From the NCBI GenBank assembly GCA_963678555.2, contig CAXXJA010000002.1, positions 1,178,001 through 1,242,000 on the forward strand: a DNA stretch of 64,000 nucleotides. Direction: 5' to 3'. This document shows, piece after piece, positions 36,856 to 45,485 of the stretch. Both the position numbers and the translations under genes were made by a program. Source of the stretch: SABI01 sp963678555. Its GTDB lineage: Bacteria > Spirochaetota > Spirochaetia > Sphaerochaetales > Sphaerochaetaceae. Each line of letters begins with the position of its first letter. The first letter of the stretch is position 1. The notes under the pieces are model-generated. The model searched no databases. It had not been told where the DNA came from and saw nothing but the letters and a program-made list of their open reading frames with translations.

Positions 36856-38075
36856 CCGAAATGACGAAGAACGGTCCTGAAGTCGTTGTCCTTGATCTTG
36901 GCCTTCCTGATGGCAGTGGTCACGAACTGATTCCGTTTATAAAGAATAATAAGAAGAATACGGAGGTCGTTGTCATAACAGCTATGGGAACAATCGATAA
37001 TGCTGTTGATTCGATGCGACTTGGAGCTTACGATTTTATTTCGAAGCCGTTTGACACTGAAAAAATACTCATTTCATGTGAGCGGGCAGTGAAGTTTGCA
37101 AAGGTTAGCCGTGAAAACACTGCGTTGAAACGCCAGCAGAAAAATCACATCTATTTTGAAGAGTTTATCGGGGAGTGTCCCGAGACCAAAAAACTTAAAA
37201 AGCTGATCCACAAACTTGCCTTTGTGGATGTTCCGATCCTGATTACCGGAGAAACGGGAACAGGTAAAAATATCCTCGCGAAGCAAATACACTTTACCTG
37301 TGCAGAGGGAAATAAACCCGTTGTCTATACAAATTGCTCAAGCCTTCCGGAGACTTTGTTCGAGTCCGAGCTGTTCGGTCACGAGAAAGGAGCATTTACA
37401 GGCGCCAGCGCATTGAAGAAAGGACGGGTCGAGGATGCTGATGGTGGGACACTGATTCTCGATGAAATAACCGAAATTCCTTATGAGCTTCAGGCCAAGT
37501 TGCTTAATTTCATTCAGGAGAGGTGCTTCTATCGTGTTGGTGGAAATCGGCATATTTCGGTCAATACAAGAATTATTGCCCTTTCAAATAGAAATATGAG
37601 CGAGGAGGTTGAAGCGGGGAGATTCCGGAAAGATCTCTTCTATCGATTGAATATCGTGCATATGAAGGTTCCGCCTTTGAAAGAAAGGGGCAGCGACATT
37701 GCCCTGCTGACCCGACATTTTATGGATATCCTCAAAACGAAATATGGAAAGGATAAGCAGCTTTCGCCCCTTGCTTTTAAACTGTTGCAGACCTACTCCT
37801 GGCCGGGAAATGTCCGCGAGCTCAAAAATACCTTGGAGCGGGCATTTATTTTTTCTGAAGAGGATGTGATTAAAGAAGGCGAGATCGTTTTTGAAGGGGA
37901 CGCAACCAGCAGGGAGCAGGGGGATCTAAAAAGTATGCTCAGTGGTTTTGAAAAGACTCTTATTATCCAGACCCTGGCCGCTCAAGGTGGAAATCGGGCC
38001 AATACTGCCGCAGAACTTGGAATTTCCCTCCGTAATCTTCAGTACAAACTCAGTCGATATGACCTCATAGACTGA
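36843..38075 (+). CDS. Sigma-54 dependent response regulator (NtrC family), 5' end missing
   Basis: About 410 residues remain. The receiver domain has lost its first ~35 residues but keeps the phospho-acceptor Asp in VVVLDLGLPDGSG and the Lys in ISKPFD. The central AAA+ domain has Walker A GETGTGKN, GAFTGAS (sigma-54 contact), Walker B GGTLILDEI and RFRKDLFYRLNI. The C-terminal Fis-type helix-turn-helix is NRANTAAELGISLRNLQYK. The protein is homologous to AtoC/NtrC and lies about 390 nt upstream of the fatty acid operon, so it may activate that operon; a candidate sigma-54 promoter lies between. The cognate kinase would be upstream and is not in the window. Confidence 0.85.
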   Translation, partial: AEAKTEMTKNGPEVVVLDLGLPDGSGHELIPFIKNNKKNTEVVVITAMGTIDNAVDSMRLGAYDFISKPFDTEKILISCERAVKFAKVSRENTALKRQQKNHIYFEEFIGECPETKKLKKLIHKLAFVDVPILITGETGTGKNILAKQIHFTCAEGNKPVVYTNCSSLPETLFESELFGHEKGAFTGASALKKGRVEDADGGTLILDEITEIPYELQAKLLNFIQERCFYRVGGNRHISVNTRIIALSNRNMSEEVEAGRFRKDLFYRLNIVHMKVPPLKERGSDIALLTRHFMDILKTKYGKDKQLSPLAFKLLQTYSWPGNVRELKNTLERAFIFSEEDVIKEGEIVFEGDATSREQGDLKSMLSGFEKTLIIQTLAAQGGNRANTAAELGISLRNLQYKLSRYDLID

Positions 38076-38226
38076 ATTCAATGTGCAAGATATTGCATGT
38101 GAGCATGAAAAAGCTGGCACATTGAACCTCTTTCTTATCTCAATAATTCTGTTCGAAATTACAAAAAATCTTCAATAAGTCCATAAAACCGACTGATCCT
38201 ATCCGCTAAAGCCAAAGATTTTAACT

Positions 38227-38242
38227 TGGTATGATTGCTGCT
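38227..38242 (+). promoter_or_regulatory. Candidate sigma-54 promoter for the fatty acid operon
   Basis: TTGGTATGATTGCTGC has the essential GG-N10-GC spacing of sigma-54 promoters, though the less conserved positions match only partly. It is 226 nt before the transporter start and downstream of an NtrC-type regulator. Confidence 0.3.
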
Positions 38243-38258
38243 CTATCCCCTCCTATCT

Positions 38259-38400
38259 AGTTTTCATCCGGAAACGGCCCTTTTCCGCTGTGGCGGTGTC
38301 AATCTACGGGTTTTCTTGTACGGCGTAAAGTACTACGCCTCCGCACAACCCTTGATGTTCTTGCCACAACAAAAAATTGCTCGTTTCCAATCTGAAAACT
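38259..38400. repeat. 142-nt imperfect palindrome (MITE- or structured-RNA-like)
   Basis: The two ends are inverted copies: AGTTTTCATCCGGAAACG at the left, and on the opposite strand AGTTTTCAGATTGGAAACG at the right. Further matching blocks (TGTGGC, TCAA, GGGTT, GGCGTA) continue to a central hairpin GGCGTA/TACGCC. It fills most of the operon leader before 38,468. Its right arm belongs to the same repeat family as 42487-42550 and 46000-46062. Confidence 0.55.
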
Positions 38401-38436
38401 TAATGATTGTCATCCAGTGTTTCGGGATGACAACTG
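38379..38436 (-). repeat. Dispersed palindromic repeat, copy 1
   Basis: On the minus strand this reads CAGTTGTCATCCCGAAACAC, a GGATGACAA hairpin arm, then AAGTTTTCAGATTGGAAACG and AGC. It is the inverted counterpart of copies 2 and 3. It overlaps the right arm of the larger palindrome and ends 32 nt before the transporter start. Confidence 0.5.
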
Positions 38437-38467
38437 TCTATTATCCTTTCATCAATAGGAGGTACAA

Positions 38468-39799
38468 ATGGTACGATCTCTCGGTACATTCTTTTCTAAG
38501 GTTGCAAAGAAGTATCTGCCGGATGCCTTTATTTTTGCGGTCATTCTTGCGATTATTGTTTTTGTATTGGGAATGGTTATAGAGGGGGCCTCCTTTGTTG
38601 AAATGACCACCTATTTTGGCGGTGGGATGTGGAAGTTCTTAGCCTTCTCAATGCAGATGGTTCTTATCTTGGTAACAGGGAGCGCTCTTGCAACCTCGAG
38701 GCCTGTTCATAAGGGTCTTAAAAGTATTGCAACTGTTGCTAAAACTCCTACCCAGGCCATCGTTCTTGTCACCATCGTCATGATTATTGGCTGCTGGCTT
38801 AACTGGGGATTTGGTCTTATCGTCAGTGCTCTGGTCGCCAAGGAGCTTGCCAAAAATATCAGGCATATTCATTATCCGCTTCTTGTCGCCAGTGCCTATT
38901 CCGGTTTTGTTGTCTGGCATGCCGGCTTTTCAGGATCTATTCCGCTCAAGGTTGCGGGCGCTGATACCATCATGAAGCAGTTTGCTGATGGGGCAATTAT
39001 TCCGACGGCGCAAACGATCTTTTCATGGCAGAATCTCCTTCTGGTGGCCATTTTTCTTGTCACCATCCCTATCATCAATATGTTGATGAGTCCTAAGAAC
39101 AAAGATGAGATTCTGGAAGTTGATCCCGCTCTCTTTGAGGATGAAGAAGACGCTCCACTTAAAGCCAAACAAGATATGACCCCGGCCGAAAAACTTGAAA
39201 GTTCTTGGATTCTTTCCATGATTATCGGGGTCATCGGCATTGCTTACATTATTTCTTTCTTTGTAAAGGGGGGTGGACTTGGCCTGAATGTTGTCAACTT
39301 TATCTTCCTGATTCTCGGTATTATTTTACATAAGACGCCAATCCGCTATGTGAATGCAGTCAACGACGCAATCAAGAACTGTGGCGGGATCGTTTTGCAG
39401 TTCCCCTTCTATGCAGGAATCATGGGCATGATGATCAGCTCAGGTCTTGCGGTCACCTTTTCTGAAGGTTTTGTCGATATCTCCAATGCGACAACCTTCC
39501 CGTTCTTTACCTACCTTTCAGCAGGCCTTGTGAACTTTTTCGTCCCTTCAGGCGGAGGACAGTGGGCGGTCCAGGGGCCAATTATGATGCCCGCGGCAAA
39601 GGCGATTGGGGTTTCTTACTCAACAACGGCAATGGCGATTGCCTGGGGTGATGCCTGGACCAACATGGTTCAGCCGTTCTGGGCCTTGCCTTTACTGGCC
39701 GTTGCCAAGCTCAATATTCGCGACATCATGGGATACACAACCGTCGTCCTTTTGTTCACCGGGATAGTGACCTCTTTGTTTATGCTGTTCGTTTTTTAA
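38468..39799 (+). CDS. atoE: Short-chain fatty acid transporter (AtoE family)
   Basis: This 443-residue protein has about eleven transmembrane helices and matches the TIGR00366/AtoE family: start SLGTFFSKVAKKYLPDAFIF, AYSGFVVWHAGFSGSIPL, and FVPSGGGQWAVQGPIMMPAA. Members import butyrate, acetoacetate or similar acids. A clear ribosome site (ATAGGAGGTACAA) precedes ATG 38468. It heads an operon with CoA-transferase and thiolase genes, which together would take up and activate short-chain or keto acids and split them to acetyl-CoA. Confidence 0.9.
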   Translation: MVRSLGTFFSKVAKKYLPDAFIFAVILAIIVFVLGMVIEGASFVEMTTYFGGGMWKFLAFSMQMVLILVTGSALATSRPVHKGLKSIATVAKTPTQAIVLVTIVMIIGCWLNWGFGLIVSALVAKELAKNIRHIHYPLLVASAYSGFVVWHAGFSGSIPLKVAGADTIMKQFADGAIIPTAQTIFSWQNLLLVAIFLVTIPIINMLMSPKNKDEILEVDPALFEDEEDAPLKAKQDMTPAEKLESSWILSMIIGVIGIAYIISFFVKGGGLGLNVVNFIFLILGIILHKTPIRYVNAVNDAIKNCGGIVLQFPFYAGIMGMMISSGLAVTFSEGFVDISNATTFPFFTYLSAGLVNFFVPSGGGQWAVQGPIMMPAAKAIGVSYSTTAMAIAWGDAWTNMVQPFWALPLLAVAKLNIRDIMGYTTVVLLFTGIVTSLFMLFVF

Positions 39800-39878
39800 A
39801 TGACAGCCGCTGGCAAGGTGACACATCGCCTCGAAATGAACTTCGGTTTTCGAATATTTACAGCAGAAGGAGTAGTGC

Positions 39879-40562
39879 ATGATTGAGAAAAAAATAATCA
39901 GTGCTGAAGAAGCAGCTGAATTAGTAAAAGATGGGGATATTGTCATGGTTAGTGGCTTTATGGCTTGTGGGTCTCCTCCTGATATCCTCAATGCTCTCCA
40001 TGATAAAGGGACCAAGGGACTGACCCTCGTCTGCAATGATACCGCAATCTATAATGTCAAGAACGACGACATGAATGGCGTGGCGCCTCTGGTATTGAAA
40101 AAGCAATTCAGCAAGATGATCGTCTCTCATATCGGGACCAATCCCGAGACCCAGCGGCAGATGAATGCCGGGGAAGCTGAGGTTGAACTCGTCCCGCAGG
40201 GAACCCTCGCCGAGCAGATCCGTGCCGGTGGTGCCGGCCTTGGTGGCATCTTGACTCCGACCGGTGTCGGTACTGAGGTCGAAGAGGGTAAGCAGGTTAT
40301 CGAGATTGACGGAGCAAAGTTCCTCCTTGAAAAAGCCAGGAAGGGTGATATCGCCCTTATCAAGGCAGGTACCGCAGACAAAGCTGGAAATCTGACCTAT
40401 GCCAAATCTTCTAGGAACTTTGGGCCACTGATGGCGACCGCCTGCACAACAGTTGTCGTGGAGGTTGATGAAATTGTGGAGATCGGTGATCTGGACCCTG
40501 AATGTATCGTGACCCCGGGATTTTTTGTTGATTACCTTGTCCAGACAAAGGGGGCTAAGTGA
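39879..40562 (+). CDS. atoD: Acetate/acetoacetate CoA-transferase, alpha subunit
   Basis: This 227-residue protein has the family I CoA-transferase alpha pattern: VKDGDIVMVSGFMACGSPP near the start, LVPQGTLAEQIRAGGAGLGG, TPTGVGT, and FLLEKARKGDIALIKAGTAD. It contributes CoA binding to a heterotetramer with the beta subunit. The stop overlaps the beta start (TGATG), so translation is coupled. Confidence 0.9.
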   Translation: MIEKKIISAEEAAELVKDGDIVMVSGFMACGSPPDILNALHDKGTKGLTLVCNDTAIYNVKNDDMNGVAPLVLKKQFSKMIVSHIGTNPETQRQMNAGEAEVELVPQGTLAEQIRAGGAGLGGILTPTGVGTEVEEGKQVIEIDGAKFLLEKARKGDIALIKAGTADKAGNLTYAKSSRNFGPLMATACTTVVVEVDEIVEIGDLDPECIVTPGFFVDYLVQTKGAK

Positions 40563-41224
40563 TGGAATATAAACCGAATAAAGAAATCATCGTCAAAAGA
40601 ATAGCGCAAATGTTTAAAAACGGTGATCTGGTCAATCTGGGAATCGGTCTGCCGACCCAGGTTGGAAACTATCTCCCTGATGACGTGACCATCATTCTTC
40701 AATCGGAAAATGGCTTTGTCGGACTCGGCCCTGTGCCGGAAAAAGGCCATGAAGATCCCATGCTGGTGAATGCCGGGGGCGCCCCCGTCACCCTGCTGCC
40801 CGGAGGCGCCTATTTTGATTCGGCAACCTCCTTCGGGATTATCCGTGGCGGTCATGTCGATTATACCGTTCTTGGTGTTCTTGAGGTTGATCAGTACGGC
40901 AACCTGGCGAACTACAAGATTCCAGGCAAGATGGTTCCAGGCATGGGGGGAGCCATGGATCTTACTGTCGGGGCCAAAACGGTTATCACGGCGACAACAC
41001 ATTTTGAGAAGAACGGTGATGCAAAACTCAAACGCACCTGCACATTGCCACTCACCGCGACCAATGTTGTCGACTATGTGGTCACCGATCTGGGCTTTTT
41101 TCAAATTGCCGAGGGCAAATTCGTCCTAAAGGAATACTTTGCTCCCTATACCGTGGATTATATTCTCAACAATACCGATGCAGATATCTTTGTGCCTGAA
41201 GACTGTAAGGAGGCAACGTTATGA
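40562..41224 (+). CDS. atoA: Acetate/acetoacetate CoA-transferase, beta subunit
   Basis: This 220-residue protein contains the catalytic glutamate in QSENGFVGLGP, and VNLGIGLPTQVGNYLP and GGHVDYTVLGVLEVDQYGN, typical of family I beta subunits. The enzyme moves CoA from acetyl-CoA or another donor to the imported acid. ATG 40562 was chosen over GTG 40559 because the overlap TGATG is a standard coupling arrangement. The end overlaps the thiolase start by ATGA. Confidence 0.9.
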   Translation: MEYKPNKEIIVKRIAQMFKNGDLVNLGIGLPTQVGNYLPDDVTIILQSENGFVGLGPVPEKGHEDPMLVNAGGAPVTLLPGGAYFDSATSFGIIRGGHVDYTVLGVLEVDQYGNLANYKIPGKMVPGMGGAMDLTVGAKTVITATTHFEKNGDAKLKRTCTLPLTATNVVDYVVTDLGFFQIAEGKFVLKEYFAPYTVDYILNNTDADIFVPEDCKEATL

Positions 41225-42477
41225 GTAAGGTCAGTATCATCGGCGCCTATAACACGCAGTTTGGATCCTTCGTCAAAAAAGACAAAGAAACGAAACAAAT
41301 AACCGACCTCAAGTCCATCAATGAACTTACCTATGAAGCGGTCAGGGGGGCTCTGAAAGATGCCGGGGTAGAGGGTTCAGATATCGATGCGATTTGGGTT
41401 GGGACCTGCGCTCCCGGGCTTTTTGCCAACCAGGAGCATATGGGGGCACTGGCCATAGATGCGGATCCTGGACTGAGATATAAGCCCAGTACCCGCTGTG
41501 AGAATGCCTGTGCGTCCTCTTCTGTGGCTCTCTATGATGCGATCTACGCTGTTGAGTCTGGACGATGCAAGACGGCTCTGGTTCTTGGTGTCGAAAAGAT
41601 GAACCTTCTCGACACGAAAGGTGTTACCCATGCTCTTGCAACCTGCTCGCACTGGGACTCGGAAGGGGCCAATGGCATGACCTTTCCCGGTCTTTTTGCC
41701 GAATATGCCAAGGGCTATCAGGCCCATTACGGCATCAGTGACGACCAGCTTAAAAAGATGCTGGCTCATGTCGCAGCGCTTGGTTACACAAATGGTGTTG
41801 AGAATCCATTGGCGCACTTTGGCGTTGGCGGACCTTCCGACAAGTTGAAACTTTTCAGTGCCGATGCCATCTTGAATCTCCCGGATGAGAAAAACCCGAT
41901 TATTGCCCCGCCTTTGAGGCTTCATGATTGTTCTCTGGTGACTGATGGTGCTGCCGCCCTTGTTATCACCACAACCGACAACGCCAAAGCAATATCAAAC
42001 AGGGTCGTCGAAATCGCCGGTATCGGTCATGCCAATGAGCGGTTTGCCATCAAAGACAGAGATAACATGTATGAAATGATCGCCGGAAAAATTGCCAGAG
42101 AAAAGGCTTTCAAGGAAGCCGGGATCTCCATTGCCGATGTTGACCTAGCAGAAGTTCATGACTGTTTCACCATTAACCAGATTCTCTGTACCGAAGCGCT
42201 GGGACTGTCTGAGGACGGCCGGGCCGGCTATGATTACATTGACGGAAGGTTTACCCGTGACGATGCTTGTCCTGTCAATATTTCAGGCGGGCTCAAAGCA
42301 AAAGGGCATCCTGTGGGAGCAACCGGGGCGTCAATGCACACCCTCATCTACAAGCAGCTTGTCGGCGAACCCATTGGCGTTAAACCGACTAAGGGACAGC
42401 CCGAGATCGGTGTGACCTTGAATGTCGGCGGGTCCTCTGCCACAAACTGTGTCTCTGTCCTGCGTAGATTGAAGTAG
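41221..42477 (+). CDS. Thiolase family acyltransferase (SCP-x type)
   Basis: This 418-residue protein has the nucleophile Cys in RCENACASSSVALYDAI and the C-terminal NISGGLKAKGHPVGATGA that supplies the active His. The region EVHDCFTINQILCTEALGL is typical of SCP-x/acetyl-CoA acetyltransferase-like thiolases rather than the classical AtoB form. It would cleave acetoacetyl-CoA or a related 3-ketoacyl-CoA to acetyl-CoA. It is the last gene of the operon and is followed by a repeat and a terminator. Confidence 0.88.
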   Translation: MSKVSIIGAYNTQFGSFVKKDKETKQITDLKSINELTYEAVRGALKDAGVEGSDIDAIWVGTCAPGLFANQEHMGALAIDADPGLRYKPSTRCENACASSSVALYDAIYAVESGRCKTALVLGVEKMNLLDTKGVTHALATCSHWDSEGANGMTFPGLFAEYAKGYQAHYGISDDQLKKMLAHVAALGYTNGVENPLAHFGVGGPSDKLKLFSADAILNLPDEKNPIIAPPLRLHDCSLVTDGAAALVITTTDNAKAISNRVVEIAGIGHANERFAIKDRDNMYEMIAGKIAREKAFKEAGISIADVDLAEVHDCFTINQILCTEALGLSEDGRAGYDYIDGRFTRDDACPVNISGGLKAKGHPVGATGASMHTLIYKQLVGEPIGVKPTKGQPEIGVTLNVGGSSATNCVSVLRRLK

Positions 42478-42486
42478 TGATAACTA

Positions 42487-42550
42487 TAGCTAGTTGCCAT
42501 CTGGAAACTCCGAAGGGCAACGGCTAAGTTTTTAGATTGGAAACGAGCTA
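42487..42550 (+). repeat. Dispersed palindromic repeat, copy 2
   Basis: The 64-bp element starts TAGCTAGTTGCCATCTGGAA and ends TTTTAGATTGGAAACGAGCT. The two halves are imperfect inverted copies (TAGCTaGTTgCCA against TAGCTcGTTtCCA on the other strand), so it is foldable. It lies 9 nt after the thiolase gene, in opposite orientation to copy 1, so the two bracket the operon. Confidence 0.55.
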
Positions 42551-42575
42551 AGTGCTGATCACCGGTCAGCTTTTG

Positions 42576-42610
42576 ATGCCCCAGATCCGTTGATGCTGGG
42601 GCATTTTTTT
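42576..42610 (+). terminator. Rho-independent terminator of the fatty acid operon
   Basis: Stem ATGCCCCAG/CTGGGGCAT (9 bp) with a loop of about 11 nt is followed by seven T on the plus strand. It is about 100 nt after the thiolase stop. Confidence 0.85.
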
Positions 42611-42778
42611 CAGAAACACATCACTTCCATTTTAGCCGGTCAACCATTATGGCTAGGCGCTATCACCGAATCGCAGCAAAGCAGAGGGGGATTGTCTTTA
42701 ATCGGATGATGTCTTGTGGTATGGATGTTTTGTTCCTTGCCAAAATTATCCTCTGCTGCTGCGTCGAAGGCGAATACT

Positions 42779-43696
42779 ATGCAATTATTTGACACGCTTT
42801 CTCTCAAGTTTTTTTGTGCCGTTTGTGAAGAAGAGAATATTGCCCATGCGGCCGCCAAGCAGGCAACTGTTCCTTCCGCAGTCAGTAAGCGGATCAGCGC
42901 CATGGAGCAGGCCAGTGGCACGCAGCTGCTGCAGCGTGGTTCACGCGGTGTCAAACCGACCCCGGCCGGAATGGTGCTCTGGCGTTATGCCAGGGAAATC
43001 CTGAACCTGATGGAACAATTGGACCAGGAGTTAAACACTTTCACGGCTGAGGTGCGCGGCAAGGTGCGGGTGTGCGGTCCTTTCTCGCCGGTTATGGAAC
43101 TACTGTCCAAGGATATTGGCAATTTCATGCGGCAGCATTCCCATGTCCAGGTGGAAATTATCGAGAAAGTGACCACTGAGATTGTTGCTTCCGTTGAACG
43201 CGGGGATGCCGATATCGGTGTCTGTTGGGAGGCGGCAAATATCGGCAGATTGAAGTGCCTGCCTTATCGCCACGATGATCTGGAACTTTTGGTCCCCCGT
43301 TCTCATCCTCTTGCCACGCGTGATGTCGTGACTGTGGCTGAAATCTTGGATTACGATATTGTTGATATCTTCCCCGGCAGCCTGGTCTCTTCTCGCCTTG
43401 AGCAGGAAGCCAGCAAAGTCGGTAAAACCTATAAATGCCGCGTGCAGGTTTCGAGTATTGAAAATGCCTGTCGGATTGTTTCCGATCAGTTGGGGATAAC
43501 CGTCATCCCACGGGGTGTACTGCCCTCCTATGAGGGGCTGGTGACCATTCCGGTCGGGGATGCCTGGGCGCATCGGCTTTTCATGCTCTGTACAAAAGAT
43601 TTTGCAAAGCTTGCGTTGCCCGCACGCCTGCTGGTGGAAAGTTTGTCTGCAAGTGTTACGCATGCTGGCCGGGATGATCAGCCTGCGCAGGCATAA
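42779..43696 (+). CDS. LysR family transcriptional regulator
   Basis: This 305-residue protein has an N-terminal winged helix (FFCAVCEEENIAHAAAKQ, AVSKRISAMEQASGTQLLQR, GVKPTPAG) and a periplasmic-binding-like effector domain (PHDDLELLVPRSHPLA-like region, CRIVSDQLGITVIP). ATG 42779 puts the helix at the usual distance from the start; a longer frame upstream lacks support. It is in the same direction as the fatty acid operon but after its terminator. It may control that operon or a gene outside the window. Confidence 0.88.
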   Translation: MQLFDTLSLKFFCAVCEEENIAHAAAKQATVPSAVSKRISAMEQASGTQLLQRGSRGVKPTPAGMVLWRYAREILNLMEQLDQELNTFTAEVRGKVRVCGPFSPVMELLSKDIGNFMRQHSHVQVEIIEKVTTEIVASVERGDADIGVCWEAANIGRLKCLPYRHDDLELLVPRSHPLATRDVVTVAEILDYDIVDIFPGSLVSSRLEQEASKVGKTYKCRVQVSSIENACRIVSDQLGITVIPRGVLPSYEGLVTIPVGDAWAHRLFMLCTKDFAKLALPARLLVESLSASVTHAGRDDQPAQA

Positions 43697-43785
43697 ACAT
43701 AAAAATTCTCAGGGCGCAACAGCGCACCCGCTGAAAGACCCCCCTGACCGAACTCTCTGCAAGGTCATGGTCTGATCCTGAAATG

Positions 43786-43820
43786 AACAAAGCCGATCCT
43801 TAAGAAGGATCGGCTTTGTT
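43786..43820 (+). terminator. Hairpin terminator after the LysR gene
   Basis: A perfect 16-bp stem (AACAAAGCCGATCCTT and complement) closes a 3-nt loop. The T run after it is short (TT), so it may act in either direction. Confidence 0.7.
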
Positions 43821-44571
43821 ACAAGGTACAGTCAACGTTGCCAATCGGACAAGGCAACATCAATCCTCTTCCTGCCAGGTGAACAACGGGCCCATGCTGG
43901 AGCGGCCATAGCCACTGAAGCAGACGGACGGACTAAATAAGTGAAAAACAAAAGAAACGGCATCTCTGAAAGAACGATTTTTTGTCTTACGCTGATTTTT
44001 TGTCGGAGCCAGAGTCTCCATCGGTATCGTTGTCATAAGTCTTCTCTCCATTCTCTTTGGTTATGTCCCACAGTTGCGGCGGGTTATTTAAACTCAAGTT
44101 GACGATCAGCTTTCACTTGAGATGAACTGATAAATTAACACTTCAAACTTAAGCGAATCTGAATCAGCCTTGAGATGATGATTTATTTATATTCATATTA
44201 ACATGAATCGACAAGTGGTGATAATTCACCCTTGTCATGCCGAATGGGAATGGCTGGGGGTGGGGTGGCCGGGAATGGTGAAATGGGATAACGGAGAGCC
44301 AGTAAAGATGGATTCCTCGGTTAATTGTTTCGTGGGTGAGAAAGACAGTGTTTATCTGATCCTTATTTGGTAGAACGCACCACCGACCGACTTACGAGGG
44401 AAAACAGCACTCTGGTCGAAGACCAGGAGTTGTTTTCGGCAACAGATGGAAATGGAAACTACGCCACTCTATACGTCGCCATCCCCCAAAAGGTCCTCCA
44501 GGTAATCTGGAGGGCTTTTAGGGGGGGCTGGTTTTACTTCCTTGCTTATTATCATCCAAACCCGCCACGGA
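43821..44571. other. Spacer with few supported features
   Basis: This 751-base, AT-rich stretch has no well-supported gene. It holds one doubtful small frame (43860-44036) and a hairpin CCTCCAG/CTGGAGG followed by GCTTTT (44495-44520) that could be a plus-strand terminator with no obvious gene before it. The stretch may contain an unrecognised RNA or decayed genes. Confidence 0.4.
43860..44036 (-). CDS. Possible small protein, 58 residues, unrecognised
   Basis: An open frame starts ATG at 44036 with GGAGAG about 8 nt upstream. It has a basic N-terminal part (TKNQRKTKNRS) and an aromatic C-terminal part ending LFTWQEED. No family is recognised and no membrane segment or signal peptide is clear. 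The ribosome site is the only support beyond the open frame. Confidence 0.2.
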   Translation of the reverse strand: MTTIPMETLAPTKNQRKTKNRSFRDAVSFVFHLFSPSVCFSGYGRSSMGPLFTWQEED

Positions 44572-45123
44572 TTATTCTTCGGTAAATCCATACTTCACCA
44601 TCAGATCGCCCATATCATCGCCAACGCCCCAACCCCAGTTCTGCCCTTCGCTCCAAACACGTTCAAGCCGCTCGACAAAAGCTGACCGCTGGCTTGGCTC
44701 AAGCACTATAATCGCCTTCAACGCCTGCTCGAACATGCACACCAAGGCATTGAAATATTCTTCGTAATCCACGCAGCAGAAACCGAGAAACGTTGCACAG
44801 GATTCGCAGTAAAAAGTGGCCAGTTCCGCTATCCCCTCCGGACGTTCGACGGCTTTCTTGTAATCAGAGATAGCTCTCTTGGCTTTGGAAATCGAGATAT
44901 CTTGATTACTCATCACGTCCGGACAAACCCAGCGAGCAATGGTGGCCTTGTAGGGTCCGAGAACCTCTTCACCTATGGCAAAGCGGGCATGGAGAAAAGC
45001 TTGATTGTTCTTGTTTACAGCGTAGAGGTCCCGAATCAGGCCCAGCAGCGCCGGTTGATCGAGATCAGTTAGATGGCGTTTAAGATCGCTCCAAGCAGGT
45101 TTCTTCTTTCTCTGTTTCGTCAT
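44572..45123 (-). CDS. Conserved hypothetical protein (DUF6155-like)
   Basis: This 183-residue helical protein starts MTKQRKKKPAWSDLKRHL, followed by LDQPALLGLIRDLYAVN and FLHARFAIGEEVLGPYK. This resembles small cytoplasmic proteins of the DUF6155 type, a family without known function. The C-terminal half has several Cys (FYCESCATFLGFCCVDY) and ends in an acidic GVGDDMGDLMVKYGF. ATG 45123 was preferred to one 30 nt upstream because the alignment-like start MTKQRKKK is typical. It is 42 nt downstream of the antitoxin gene in the same direction and may be part of the same transcript. Confidence 0.6.
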   Translation of the reverse strand: MTKQRKKKPAWSDLKRHLTDLDQPALLGLIRDLYAVNKNNQAFLHARFAIGEEVLGPYKATIARWVCPDVMSNQDISISKAKRAISDYKKAVERPEGIAELATFYCESCATFLGFCCVDYEEYFNALVCMFEQALKAIIVLEPSQRSAFVERLERVWSEGQNWGWGVGDDMGDLMVKYGFTEE

Positions 45124-45165
45124 GAGTCCCGTATTTTTTTGATGCCTCCTCAAGCCAAGGGGGGA

Positions 45166-45483
45166 TCATCTGGGTGAATTGTGGACTGACTCTGCTTTTA
45201 AACGAACACCAAGAGCAGAGCAGACCTTATTGATGGTATCGAAACGTGGTTTAGCATTCGGGCGCAATGCTTTGTAAAGCGCTTCTCGGGTCAACCCGGC
45301 CTCTTTCGCGACCTCAGTCATACCTCTAGCCTTTGCAGCAACGCCAAGAGCATGGGCCAGTTCCGCAGCGTCACCATCTTCTATGACAAGGCTGATATAG
45401 GCGGCAATATCTTCTTCGCTCTTGAGTTGTTGTGCCATGTCGAATTCTGGGAGATCCGAGATCTTTATTTTTTTAGCACTCAT
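45166..45483 (-). CDS. HigA-type antitoxin (addiction module, HTH)
   Basis: This 105-residue protein belongs to the DNA-binding antitoxin family paired with TIGR02683 toxins. It has an N-terminal EFDMAQQLKSEEDIAAYISL and a helix-turn-helix MTEVAKEAGLTREALYKAL then FDTINKVCSALGVRL. ATG 45483 was chosen; the frame extends to TTG 45489. It is intact and starts 2 nt after the stop of the toxin gene. These antitoxins bind the toxin and repress the shared promoter. Since the toxin gene is broken, the antitoxin may remain as a repressor or simply await decay. Confidence 0.8.
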   Translation of the reverse strand: MSAKKIKISDLPEFDMAQQLKSEEDIAAYISLVIEDGDAAELAHALGVAAKARGMTEVAKEAGLTREALYKALRPNAKPRFDTINKVCSALGVRLKAESVHNSPR

Positions 45484-45485
45484 TT

